In this document: piece after piece, positions 45,892-57,975 of the stretch | Position numbering within the stretch: the stretch's first letter is position 1 | Layout: the number at the start of each line of letters is the position of its first letter | Notes under the pieces: generated by a model | Seen by the model: the letters and a program-made list of their open reading frames with translations, nothing else | The model's database searches: none | What the model was told of the DNA's origin: nothing | Translations under genes and position numbers: made by a program | From: Patiria pectinifera | Lineage: Eukaryota > Echinodermata > Asteroidea > Valvatida > Asterinidae | Length of the DNA: 64,000 nt | Direction: 5' to 3' | Assembly: GCA_029964075.1 (NCBI GenBank) | Contig: CM057140.1 | Span: 8,636,643-8,700,642 of the forward strand

Positions 45892-46491
45892 TGTAGCGTT
45901 TTCAGATTATCAATTCTTAATTATCAATTCGTCTTAATTCTTAGTTAATTATCACACTTTAATTATCAATGTTCCTTTTGAACTTTTTAATGATTAATTC
46001 TCCTAAATGCATTACTCATCGTTTTCCTTGTATACACACACCCACACAGTGCCTATGCAATGTGTAGTCCCTATACTTTTATACAGAGCAAATGACCTTC
46101 ACTGCCCACACACAAGTCACTGGTCAGTTTCTTAGTACAACCAAGTTACTTTCAAGATCATTGTTTTAAGCAGCTATATTACTCATTCCTAGTCATATTT
46201 CTGAGACTCAAGGAAACTAAGATATGACTAAGTTTCCCCATTCTTAAGTATTTCTTATTCTCAAGACTTCCTGTTTCCACCAGTATATAAGTCCTGCTCC
46301 ACTAGCAGTTCTTCATTCCATTTCCATTTCTATTCTAGTCTATTCAGTTCACCCAGTTCTCTTTGTCTCAATTCACTGTAACCAGTTCAATCAATCAATG
46401 TGTAAATAACATAATTGTTGTGGAATAAACAGTCACGGTAAACACAGTCCTCCACCAAAGAATTGTGTATCGACTCATCCATTCCCCAACA
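45892..46491 (+). mobile_element. Solo LTR, 600 bp, fossil
   Basis: The segment starts TGTAGCG and ends CCCCAACA, and is flanked by ATAT on both sides (45888-45891, 46492-46495), a 4-bp target duplication. Inside are a TATA box (TATATAA, 46284-46290) and a poly(A) signal (AATAAA, 46424-46429) about 140 bp apart, as in a retrotransposon LTR. No internal coding part accompanies it, so it is a solo LTR left by recombination. The family cannot be named from the LTR alone. Confidence 0.75.
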
Positions 46492-46639
46492 ATATGATCT
46501 ACAGCTGCAGCTGGGCGAAGTAGAAACCGCGCAAGCCAAAGTCCGTTTTTTAATGCAGGCGTAAACCGAATAGCTAATTAAAAGTATAATAGCTTAATTA
46601 AAGTGTTTTGGCCATTGGGTCGCTCGAGTAGCGTCTGAC

Positions 46640-46800
46640 TTGGGTTGGTAACAAGTCATTTTTTGCAATCCCAAGTCAAGTCACAAGTCATTGTTTGCAA
46701 GTCCAAGTCAAGTCACAAGTCAAAGCTGGTATTTACAAGTCAAGTCACAAGTCACAAAAATAGCGACTCGAGTCCGACTCGAGTCCAAGTCACATGACTT
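46640..46800 (+). repeat. AAGTCACAAGTC array, second block
   Basis: The same unit as at 45170-45350, ending with ACTCGAGTCCGACTCGAGTC. The two blocks lie on either side of the solo LTR with extra sequence between. Confidence 0.85.
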
Positions 46801-49800
46801 TGGTCAACTTTTGAAGCTCGTTTTTGAATTGAAATATCATTTGTTTGCAAACTGCACGCTACCCAATATTACATTAGGATTTGTCCGCTAGTGTTCATAG
46901 ATAATACTGGAGGCATTAAAGTAAAGTTTTGACAAGATATAAATGTAGGTTTGGGGCTCCAAAGTGTGAGCTCGTTGTGGAGAGTTTAGCGAACATTGTG
47001 CGTGTAGTATAGGCATACACGCGTTCACGTGCAGAATGTCACAGTGTGGTGCGCGCACGCGTGATATTCCCATGTAATTGTGTATAACGTTACGTACTTA
47101 TTTATGTTCATGTATAATTTAACATGGGTCTTATTGCGCATTGTCAGATTCCAGTACATGTACTATGATTATCTAAGGTTTACATTTAGGGAATAATAAC
47201 ACACAAGTAAATAATGGCTCTTCCTGTTCATTGAGGACTGGTGTGTGTGAAAGTGGTTGATAGTGTGTATGTGCCTGGCCAGCATGTGTAAATGTGAGCC
47301 TGCTCCTTTATGTTCAGCATTGCCTGATAAGGTAATTCTTATTTCATGCGAAGATTGTTTATTTAATTTGGGGAAATAGACCTACATGTACACGTTAATT
47401 GTAGTTTTATACCTGTATAACACTGACATGTGCGTGCTTTTTGTAATTTGTATTCTTTGTATTTTTACAACACTGCCGAATTCTCACACATCACCCAACC
47501 CTACCCCGTCACGAGGGATCTATACACTAATTTTTAATAAATGAAAAAAATAAAAATAATAAAACCAACACTAATAAACAGAAGGATACATGTAGTTTTG
47601 AAATCTAGAAGTTACTCATTATTTTCATTAAAATGTCATATGCTAAATAGTCGTGCTGATACAACTTTAAATAAATGTTATCACTTCATCAAAGTTCTCA
47701 TCAAATCTCGTGCAGTAACGGCATAACAACAGGAGGGAGCGTACGTCATGCTTTCGAAGCCAAAGTTTCAGTTTTGAATCCTCCTCTGAAGTCGCCAGAG
47801 ATTCAACCACACCTCCAGCAAATAAAGCAGCAGTGTAGAATGATGTCGCATATATTCAAGGAAAGAGAGCTGTGGATATTCTCTTCTTAGCCGATATGTC
47901 AACTTACCAGTTCTGTAAAAAGAAATAGTAAAATATAGACAGGTTTAGTATCTGATGATAAAAAACAATGGTTACTGTGGACGTGCTTTAGAAGAAAGAA
48001 AACAACTTGTTCAATCTAGAGTTAAATTACTAGAAAGATCATGTGCTCGATCCTTTTTCCTTCCATTGTAAATATGTAAACATTGGTAGCTATTGAGAAC
48101 CAACCTTTTCAGCTTCCAAAGTAAAATGAAGACGTTTTCATTTTGAATATTCTATTAAAGTTTATTTTTTTTAGCACTCTAAATAACAATCAAAACATCT
48201 TACCGGTATAAAGATCCAAGGCCATTTCCTTCGACTTCGAAATCATTTTCATGATTCCAACAGTTCAGCAAGCTTGGACATTCTCATGATTTCTTAGTTG
48301 TCGATCGGGGTTGAACAGTCAGTCGCAGAACATCTCCCTTTTCCTGAAGTTCATCCTTTATATAGAATCAAACAGTAAATTCTATAAAAAGCTATTTTGC
48401 TAGTTTATACAAACGGAAAGACTACCCTCATACATCCTCCATAAAAGTATCCTTCAACAATGGAGAAAGAAACTGCACAACATTTTATTATGGGATTTTG
48501 TGCAGTACCTGTTGTACTTTGACAGCTTAAAGTTAGACATTTTATTTTCAGTGCCAGAGGTACTCGGTTTGAATCATGGAATTTAAAAAAAAATACCTTT
48601 TATTACTGGGTTTTTCAAATAAGATCTACTTGTCATTGAAGACATTTTCCTTCATTGACGCTAGAGAATTTCCTTTAAAGAAAAGTAAAGTCCTGGAAAC
48701 ATTCGGTAGACAAGTGACGTACCCAACAGTCGACTGCCGTAGAGAAAAACAGGGTTTTTTTATTACCAGGTATCTATTATCATTTTGAATGGTATCTTTT
48801 GCAAGAAAATGAAATTTTCTTACGCATTTTCAGTTGACGCCATCCAAATCAATGCGGTTCTGTGCATTCACGGTGCATCGTGGTGACCACCAGCTTTGTT
48901 TTCGCATTGCGTTTTCATCGTTTTTATTGTTGTGTCACCCCCCAGTTTCCCTCAGAGAAATTAAAACCTTACCCTTAATTCAAGGCAATTTAACCCAAAC
49001 ATGGATTTTTTTTGTTCTCTTTTGGGGCACATAAAGACAAATTAAGTAAAACTTAATGCATTTTATGACTGACTGGTCTCGCTGTTAGCACAGCGTAGCC
49101 CGTTATTAAGAAGGGCGAGCTGTGCAACGTGGCAGACAGTGAAAGATTATATAATAGCGAAGTAAATGGAAGTTAAAATCACAAAAGCCTAAATTCTCAA
49201 GAAATGCAGGGTGTGGTGAAATACTGCAGTAACAATTTCGGCAGCACAGAGAGAACAGCCATTTGAAAGAACAACACCTCCTCCACCCCTCCTTCCACAC
49301 ACGGCATCAAGCCTCTGGGGTTAGCAGTCCTTACAAAAAAATAAATGTAACAAGAAAAAAAATATATATATATATAAAGATCAAGTGAAAATAACAGAGT
49401 AAAACATTAAGTTATCAGTTTTTGATATGGAAAAAAACCGACAACAACAACGAAGAAACAGTCGACAAATTAATACTTGAATTGAGTTATTTGGTACATT
49501 GACCAAAATATATAATCTTAACAAAGTTCAGGGCTAGTTGTGGCGAGATGGGCCTCCAAAACAGCAAAGATTAGGTTAAAATACAGAAGTAAAATCATGC
49601 GAGAATAGTTGACAAAAGATAAAGAAATATTACCAGTAAATAAATTACTAATTATATTAGCTTAGTTAGTACATGGAACAAAACATAATGTTAAACAAAG
49701 TTCAGAACTATAATTGAAAAGAAAAAAGTGTTAGTATCCAAAGGTTGTAACAATGCAACAAAAAAAATAGTGATTAAAGAAAAGAGGAAACATTTTCAGA

Positions 49801-50046
49801 GACAACAAATACAAAAGAGATCATATGCCAAAGATGGTAAACTTAGTAGATATGTATTATGTTTAATTATCTCGTTAAGTAAGTAATATTTAATTTAATT
49901 GATTATTGTGTGAGAAAAAGAAAAAGAAAAGAAAGGACTCCTCAACCCCAAAAGGTTGAGCTCTAGCTAATGATGCTTAATTGTGTGAGAGACAAGAAAA
50001 GCAATAAATACACAATCGCCTTCATTATAATGACATGTATGCCTAC
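46801..50046. other. AT-rich intron sequence
   Basis: Part of intron 2 of the second esterase gene. It contains (AT)n near 49363 and A-rich runs. No supported gene or clear element was seen. Confidence 0.5.
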
Positions 50047-50259
50047 CTCCAACGGAAGTTCTGCTTGTTGTAGCAGCTTGTCCTTAAAAACGATTTCATC
50101 GAAATCGAAATCCTGGTCGAGTTTGTGTGCAGCAAGACACAGTTCATGTGGATAGGCAATTAACACAAACTTGAACTTTGCCCGGAGCTTTTTCGGTGAA
50201 GAAATCCGGGTCTCAGCTGAAGTGTCTGGTTTGCGTTTTCTTGCAGCATCATGAGACGT
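50047..50259 (-). other. Possible exon of an unrecognised gene
   Basis: Seventy-one open codons on the minus strand end exactly at a good donor (GAG|GTAGGC). The peptide has protein-like composition: RKRKPDTSAETRISSPKKLR, then KFKFVLIAYPHELCLAAHKL and DQDFDFDEIVFKDKLLQQAE. It lacks a clear acceptor. A weak one could be TGCTGCAAG, which would shorten it. Upstream on the same strand (about 50560-50640) are CACGTGACGTGAGC and ACAAACATGGCGGC, which look like promoter elements. The partner exons were not found. I do not recognise the protein. Confidence 0.35.
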
Positions 50260-50939
50260 TTACTATCTATAAAACCGCCACGGGTGAGGTCGGCCGGCCG
50301 GACTGCCTTGTTTACATGCGCCGGTTGTGTACTGTACATAGCAGATCCACTGCCCACACATCGTGGGTATGTTCGGCGATGCCATTGTGAAATTCAGCCA
50401 CTCTTTGGCACAAGAAGTGAACTTACTATCACCGGACATCAGATCTTTCGCATTTTCCCCCTTCAAACGTGACAGATTATGTGTGCAAACACTTTTTTGC
50501 ACCGGTCGATGTTTACGTTGACGCACTTTTGGCAATGGACGCCGCCATGTTTGTTAAGTGTCATGACCTGCGACCTCATATCTGGTGTCTAATTGGACAG
50601 CTCACGTCACGTGGTACGATGCGTCATACGCGGCGGATTTTTTTTATCGTAGGCGCGGTACGTTTTTGAACGTCCACACCGGACAAATAGTTCGCTTTTT
50701 CGAGTCAAATTATCAAAAAACTGCAGGACGAAATGTGGAGAACTTCTGTAGTATCATTCTTTGGTAGTGTATTTCGGTAGAACTGTTAAAAAAAATCTAG
50801 ACCCGCGTTTGCTGGAGCGAAACGAACGAATTTTAACATCCAGCTGACGGCCTATTAAATCTCTTTTATGAGTTTGTGAGGTTCTGAAATGCTAATGGCG
50901 AACACCATTGATATACCTCTGTCTTGAGTACTGTACTTT

Positions 50940-51145
50940 CATTGGCCTAGAATGATCACGTGTTCAGTTTATAAAAAGTCAATGCACACTCCCTTTGGGA
51001 TATCACAGTGTGCTATAACTTTGCATGTACGGTACGTACGGTGCAGTGTGAAACGCTTGGATCGTTGGTATCCACGCTATTTTCACTATGTTTTCGCAAA
51101 TGAGTGGGAGCAGCGAACTAGCAGACGATCCGTTATTTTGAGCAT
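50940..51145 (+). repeat. Second copy of the 12779-13330 repeat, without MITE
   Basis: It shares ATTGGCCTAGAATGATCACG, GCACACTCCCTTTGGGATAT and GGGAGCAGCGAACTAGCAG with 12779-13330. Where copy 1 carries the TTA-flanked MITE, this copy has only about a dozen unrelated bases. Confidence 0.65.
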
Positions 51146-51463
51146 ATATAACAATATACCATCACCACACCTTCAGGCTTATTTTGTTGCATAGCAATCT
51201 TGTTTGCAAGAGAGTGACCTAATATCAGCACCTCGTCTTTCAAAAACACTTTTCTCCCGACTGCAGATGACGAAGCATCGCCAGGCAATGTGGCACTGTG
51301 GGTATAGTGGCTTTGAAGTGGGTCCAACAAAACATAGAAGGTAGGAGGATAAACTGTACATATAATAGCGTCCTTGATTTATGAAGAGCATGTTGAAGTC
51401 GTGCTGAGTCCTCGGTCTAAACGGGGAAAAAATCACCCAAGTAGTCGATATTCACATATCCGG

Positions 51464-51935
51464 CATCAGTGGCGTAAATTTGTGCCGGTGACTGAGGCAT
51501 GGGGGATGACTAAAATAAGAAAAAAAATCACGGCCGTGGACATTCAAAAAGCGTGTGGGGAAGCCTTGCTGGACACCATTGTGAGACATTAGGGGGCGCT
51601 GTTGATTATACCGATGTACATCTTATGTTTACCCCTTAACCTTACATTAAATCAAAGTCATTATGTTTACCCCTTAACCTTACATTAAATCAAAGTCTTC
51701 CCGCCTTTGCACTTTTTTTCTCCCTTTTTCAGTGCTATTAATTAGCAAAAATGAATTCATTTTGGTTGTTTCGAAGTTCGAAAAATACCTCAAAATCCGC
51801 CTTTCTTGTTTCTAGTCTTCATCACGAAAAATAGGGGGTGAAGCAATGGCACATTCCTCCCCCAGTCAAAAAGTGGGGGATATATATTCCCCTTCCCCCT
51901 TCCTATCCACCACCACCCTGGATTTACGCCCCTGT
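51464..51935 (+). mobile_element. Interspersed element with GGCGTAAAT ends
   Basis: The ends CAGTGGCGTAAATTTG and TGGATTTACGCCCCTG are inverted. The interior is shared with 32795-33090. A ~50-bp segment (TTATGTTTACCCCTTAACC...) is tandemly duplicated near 51625-51695. Non-coding; it lies in intron 3 of the second esterase gene. Confidence 0.55.
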
Positions 51936-52905
51936 CCAGCATGCTGGAAAGGAAGTGAAACCTGCTGATCTTTGAGGAAATGGCTTACAAGTTCTCCTCT
52001 ATGCAGAGTCTACGTAGTTACTATAGCTTCTCAAAGATTTTCAAATGCCGGGAAGTATAACTGTAGCTGTATCCATAACATTTACAAACTGTTTATCGTG
52101 ACTGTACGAGATGCATACTCTGTCCGACAGCTTTCGGCGGCAACAAGCATCGGGTCACGATCTTCGGTGAGAGTGCTGGAGCAGAAATGGTCGGATTCCT
52201 CGTGCTGTCCGACATGGCTAAGGGGTTGTTCAGTCGAGCAATAATACAGGTAGGCTAAACAGTCACCGAGAAATAATCATGAAAATCACGACATTGATTA
52301 TAATCCCAAGGCTACATTTGACACTATCTATACGTATTTGGGTCCGTGTATGTGTCCAAAATCGTAAACCTTTGGTGATATGATGGGGTTTTTTATCCAA
52401 AGACCGCCCAAATGATTCTCGCAACCATGTTTACTTCTAACTGCTGGTAACGTTTACAAAATGACGGCTATTTAATAAAATCTGAGCACTGCGCTTATTC
52501 TTGGTGGAATTTTAAGACTTTTTAAGTTACAAAAATGAATACCTTGCCAATGTAAGGAACCTATTGATGACCAGATTGATATTTTTCTGTAGAGTAATGG
52601 GCCAATTTCGCCAGATGTTGGGCCATTAACCGAAGAAGGTAACAAGGTGCTCAGCGAGAAGGCCTTCCAGTTGGGCGAGACTGTTGGCTGCAGTACCTCG
52701 GACAGCGCAGCTCTGATAACCTGTCTGCAAGACGTAGACGGCAATGATCTTATACAGGCTCAATTAGCGGTATGGCATCACCAACGTTGATTTTCTTCAG
52801 CCTAAAAACCCTAAATGTTACACTTTGATGGAAAAGTCCCCTGTTATTTTACACGAGTTGGGAACTCGACTCTGCTGTTTCACTTTCAGTCACCATTCGG
52901 TTCGT

Positions 52906-53060
52906 TAGTGTGACGTCATCTCCATTCAACCACGCATACTTCACACAGTGTAGCATAGCATGAATGGAACCGGAAGTTAACGCACCTCGAACGTTTATCC
53001 AATGGGCGCTAGTAATCAGTGGTGCGCGCGCGTTTATGACTTTTTACTAACGAACCGGAT
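52906..53060. mobile_element. Small MITE with GGTTCGTTAGT ends
   Basis: TTCGGTTCGTTAGT at the left and ACTAACGAACCGGAT at the right are inverted around about 155 bp. It lies in intron 5 of the second esterase gene. Confidence 0.5.
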
Positions 53061-53633
53061 TATGCTATAAACTGCAAACTGCAAAGGTTTTGTTATACAT
53101 TCTCGGATAAACAAAGCACCCGTCCAGGATAGCCCAATAGGAGGTGCAACTTATAGAATCAAGATGTCATACCTATACTTATACCTATACTTCCCTGGCA
53201 TGCCCAACTTTGAAGGCGCCACGAAAACGCCACATTGTGTCCACAAAGGTAGTCCTGAGTCATAACTGTTTGTGAATTTCAGATTTATGAACGGATTTAT
53301 CCTGTCGTCGACGGTACATTCCTGACCATGACCCCGCTGGAAGCGTACGCCTCTGGAACATACAACCACGTGCCGATGCTCATAGGCTCAAATGCTGACG
53401 AGGGAACGTTTTTCTTTGCGTTCAATCCCATGTTTGCCGAGTACCTGACTCAACCAGACCCGCCCTTTGTCAACAAGGCATTGTTTGATGAACTCCTTGT
53501 GAGCACCTTCAAGACATTCGGTAGGTTTTAAGAAAGTTCGGCATATTTTTGTGAAGATATATCTCTTCAACCGTTTTCCCATTATAAAGTATTTTTTTCC
53601 ATTGCACGAATGTGAAACATTCATTATTTGTTT

Positions 53634-53768
53634 TACACAACACCTGAATAAATCCTCGTCATCTGATTGGTCAGAGCTGCCAAAATTGTGATTGTGCAAT
53701 GGAATTTCTATTTACCGTAGAGTAGAACAAATCAGATGGCAGGGATTTATTCAGGCGTTGCACAAAGG
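53634..53768. repeat. Palindromic MITE-like repeat
   Basis: The left arm (ACACCTGAATAAATCC...TCATCTGATT) and right arm (AATCAGATGG...GGATTTATTCAGGCGTTG) pair over about 35-40 bp, enclosing about 55 bp. It lies in intron 6 of the second esterase gene. Confidence 0.65.
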
Positions 53769-55375
53769 AGTCACCGTCTGTTAGGCATGCCATCCTGGAG
53801 GAATAGATGATAATTCTCCGTCGTTCAATGCGAGGAAACCTCTCACCGGCCTGATGAGTGTGAATCGAGAAAGTATTAAATTACTCAACTTACTCAACTT
53901 AGAACTGTCAAAAAATACAGAGGCCTGATATTTCATCCTTAGTAAGGACTTCTTCAGTGGCAAAAATGTTGCTCATTTTCAACTTAGGACTGTGTGTAAT
54001 CAGTACATTTGGGGCTTTTATTTTGCTTTCACAGCTGTCGGTGAAGGAGCAGTGTTGAATGCCACCAAAATGAGGTACATTGACTGGTCGCAAGCCGAGT
54101 ACGAAGACGCGGATTACTACCCCTCACTTGTGCAGTTAGCAGGAGACTTGCTCTTCACATGCACCGTCGACACAACCGCCCGGCTTCATTCGTCAAAGAA
54201 TGAAGTGTACCGCTACTTGATGACACATGTTCCGACCGTGTCCTACTATAAGTATCGCAGAGATCAGCCGGGACCTCGCTGGATCGGGGCAGGTCACGCG
54301 GAAGAACTCGCGTTCGTCTTCGGTGGGGCGTTCGCGCCAGGGAGCCCCTGGGCTTATCTAACAGACGATGAGAAAGTACTCTCTGTCAACTTCATGAAAT
54401 TGTGGACAAATTTTGCCAAGAGTGGGTGAGTAACTAAGAATGTAACTCACTGTGATACTCAACAAGTCTTACGGTACTCTAAATTGGTATACATACCAAA
54501 TCGCATATATATGATGTCTGTCGGTTGGCGACTGGCAAACCGCCACCTAAGCGTCTTTCTCGTGTTTTTCTAATGTTGCAGTATATTTTTAAGTCCATTA
54601 TTTCAGACCGACCTTTACTTCTAGGAAAATGCTGTTGTCCTTTTCGCGGTTAAAGCTTTGCCACTTGGCATCGGCAAGCATAATGGTCGATTGTTGTATG
54701 GCTATATCGCCTAATATAGGTTTTCCCGGCCAATTTCACCAAGTTTTCGTTCAATTTAACGCCTGGCTCATTCGATTTAGATTGAAATTGAAAGATCATG
54801 CAGATCGGCATTCGACAATCAAAAAGAATCATTCAATTTTACTATCGGAGCAGTTTTACGTGCTCATGTTGCGGCTTGTACATGGAGACTCATCCAAATA
54901 GTTCTTTTTCAAGCACAAGTTATCATTGATTGAACATATCCTTGTGCTATTTTGTACCGTTCCATCTCAGAAAATGTTCTTGTGCAGCAGACAAGATAGA
55001 TTGTTTTGACCTCGGTAATATGGAATAATGATGTCTTTGCGTCCATCGTAATAACTATTACTGATGACCATAGTGTTTCAGGCAGTTTTTTACGCATACC
55101 GGTCTGACCGGACTAATGGCTATATATCAATTGGATTTTTTTAAACTATCGCTGTTTCGTTTTTGATCAGTGATCCAAGCAAGGAGTCCCCGAATTCTCC
55201 GCCGATTTCAGAGTACATTTGGCCCGTGTTCAGCCCCGCTGGTTTGGAGTATAAGGTGCTTGACCTGAACCTATCTACGAGCCGAGCTTTCAGGAGTGAC
55301 CACTGTTACTTCTGGAATAATTACTTAGAGGATCTTCGGGCAATGTTGGGTAAGAACATATATCTACGTCAAGGG

Positions 55376-55690
55376 CGGATCCAGGGGGGCCAACGGGGGC
55401 CATGCGCCCCCCCCCCCCCAAAAAAAAACCAACCCAATTTTATTTTATTTTTAAGTGAAATCGCAATAAAGGCAGGCACTGTGTACACCATCATCTTTTC
55501 CTAAAAAAGAAATTGGTTAAAGTGCTCAGAAATTGCCTCAAATCGCACCACAGAGCATCTAGAATCCAAAACTTTAGCGAGCCCTGAACCCCACGCCGTA
55601 ATTTTTGGGAACCACTTTTTGAGGACCAAAATTTGTTTCCCCTACCCCCCCCCTCCAAAAAAAAAATGGGGTTCTGGATCTGCCCTTGAT
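55376..55690. mobile_element. Repeat with GGGCGGATCCAGG end in esterase intron 8
   Basis: It begins GGGCGGATCCAGGGGGGCC and ends near GGTTCTGGATCTGCCCTTG, giving inverted ends around about 310 bp. The interior (CAGAAATTGCCTCAAATCGC, AGAGCATCTAGAATCC) is a reverse-orientation unit of the satellite-like repeat at 33590-34240, so that satellite probably derives from this element. Confidence 0.6.
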
Positions 55691-57053
55691 CTACGTCAAG
55701 CGATATGTAGTAAATGGTATTTTAATGTGCCTTCGGTACAACTTCAAGGGCGTAAATATCCCCCAGTTGCGGCGATGCGGGGGGCATGGGAACTTTTGCC
55801 CCGCCCCAGTTTTTCATGCCCCCACCCAGTTTTCTACCAACACTTTATCAACAGATAGGTAATTATGCTTATCTTCTGCGCTGTTAAGATTCTTAAAATG
55901 TGGACACATTTTGGGCTAATGAAAACATTATAAACATATTGGTACTCTAGTACACAAAACACGTCACACATGCATTTAAACAGTGCAGCCGTAGATAGTG
56001 TGCAGCCAATCCAATGTCTTTGTGCATTTGTAATAAATACACCATTCTGCGGTTTGATGCATTTCTCATTCATAAAAACGAGTACACTTCTAAGTTGCTC
56101 TTATTTATATTTTTTTCTGGACCATAGACAATGGGCACGCACGCGCGTACACAGGCTTACGATTTTATTTTGACACCCCCCCCCGCAAAGAAAATGTCCT
56201 TGAGAAGTTGTCCCCCAATTGTATGATTTTGATTTTGATCATTTCCCCTCCCCATTTTTGCCGACATGGATTTATGTCACTACTGCGGTTGGGTAATTGT
56301 GGTTGTTTATTCTTACAGATGATCAGAATTGTGTCGACAGTGGCGGATCCAGCCAGTGGGCAAGTGGACAACTTATCATCATCGCGACATTCATTTTCCA
56401 GTTTTTGTTTTAATGTGTTTTCACCTCAAAACCGCTACTAGTTTAATGCCAATTTTGTAACGAAACGGAATGCGAGGGTTTTCTTCATTTTTGTTCACCA
56501 AACATTAACTGTATAGCCCAGTGGCATAGCCAGGAATTTTTCAGGGGGGGGGCGCTGTGTGGGCTGGAACATTTCATGGGGGGGCGTCATGTAGATCAAT
56601 GATAATTTTTTAGAAACTCAAAATCTCAGTGTGGGGGGGGGGCGACTGAGCATTTATTTTTGACGTGTAAATCGGGATAATTGTGATGTTTTGCTTTTTA
56701 CTAGCACTGATTTTTTTAGGTTTACTGAGGGACTCCATGTAATTCCATGTAATTCCATGCAATAATTTTTAATTCTACATGTGCAAATGTATATGTGCAA
56801 TAAGTGTTTCTATGCTCTCTGCTAGTTTTTACTCATAGTGTATGTTTTGTGTAAAAAAAAAGTCTTGGAAAGTCTTGTCTATTTTGGTAATTATATTTTC
56901 TTTGTTTTTTTCTGTTTTCATGTAATTTTATTGTGAGGGCTCCTTTGGAAAGCAGTTTTTAAACTGAAATAGACTATCCTCGTTAAAAATTACAATAAAT
57001 AAAATAAAATAAATCTCTGTATTGATAGTTGCCCGAGACGCTTTCTAATTTAG

Positions 57054-57407
57054 GGCGATTCACAATGCAGTGCGCCACCAAGAGTTTGCCACGGAGAGTT
57101 CATTTTTCGCAGTGCATTGTGGGAGATAGTCGACAAATTCGCAGTGCGGGACATTTGAAATTGTTAGTTTTTCCGGTCAGTAGTTTCGGAAGCGTATTAT
57201 TCGAGGATCTGATTGCCCTTTTCTTTTCTTTTTTATCAATATGGTGTTTTTTGTAAGGCGGCAGAACGCCATGCCCTAATATTTATACTATATTAGCTTA
57301 AGTTGTCTACTGACACTCATTCAAATGGGCCATGTTTTGTCGACCGTAAACTTGAAAAATGTACTCTCCATGGCAAGCTCTTGCTGGCGCAATGCATTGG
57401 AATCGCC
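57054..57407. mobile_element. MITE with ~40-bp inverted ends, copy 2
   Basis: Opposite-orientation relative of 30698-31050, 354 bp, with ends GGCGATTCACAATGCAGTGC and the complement of a similar sequence. It also shares the TCGACAAATTCGCAGTGCGG block. Confidence 0.7.
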
Positions 57408-57975
57408 CGAATAAGGCTAGCGAAAATCGAAGCTGATCACCAAATAAATTGCACTAAGGGGTAGCCTTGTTGCCATTTTGCAATAGGCTGGTTCCGAGCT
57501 AATATCGTAGTTGTGATTTTGTATTCAGGGGTGGGAATCAGACCTACACTAGTCCTGCGTATTCATTGCCCGCTACAGGTTTGTCCGAAGGACAATTGAG
57601 GGACCGGGAACCAGTCTATCACAAACCAGACTAAAGTTATAATTGTACACTACATGTATTATTACCATATATCTTACTGAGTAGTTCTGAACTTCGGCCG
57701 AAAATTACTATGAGAAGGAAAGAGAAATCGTATTTTTTACGCTTTGTCATTTGATTGAAAATATCCCCAAGAGTCAGAATAGTAAGTAATATTTTATAAA
57801 ATGTTTCCGTTTAAAGGCAAATCACCTATTCAAAGGTGCAGTTTTTCTGCAGTGGGATTTTTAGCCCCTTTGACTTTGTACACGTTTTCAAGCCACCATT
57901 TTTATAACTTGGCGATCTGGAATCGTCAAAGTTACAGCAAAGGAAGACCCTCATACAAAGATTATGCCAAGACTA

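Larger units (their letters stand above)
43106..56413 (+). pseudogene. Second GPI-type carboxylesterase-like gene, exon 3 broken
   Basis: A paralogue of the gene at 22492-29738, in opposite orientation. Exons: 43106-43465, 43719-43878, 51267-51340, 52131-52249, 52593-52769, 53283-53520, 54035-54425, 55171-55349, 56319-56413. All have GT-AG borders and, apart from exon 3, the same phases. The start [20 protein letters not shown] gives a signal peptide. HGGGF, FGESAG, ADEG and GAGHAEEL are all present. The final exon reads CVDSGGSSQWASGQ, then LIIIATFIFQFLF and a stop, again a GPI signal. Exon 3 is 74 bp instead of 78: a 4-bp deletion after SPGN shifts the frame and brings a TAG. Skipping exon 3 would restore phase but remove 26 residues. 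Intron 2 is 7.4 kb against 0.2 kb in the paralogue. Either a recent pseudogene, an exon-skipped gene or an assembly error. Confidence 0.85.

Noticed and set aside
47675-47890. 71-residue frame ending KERELWIFSS
   Set aside because: Looks partly protein-like, but the opposite strand reads equally well. There is no start context or splice site of the right phase.
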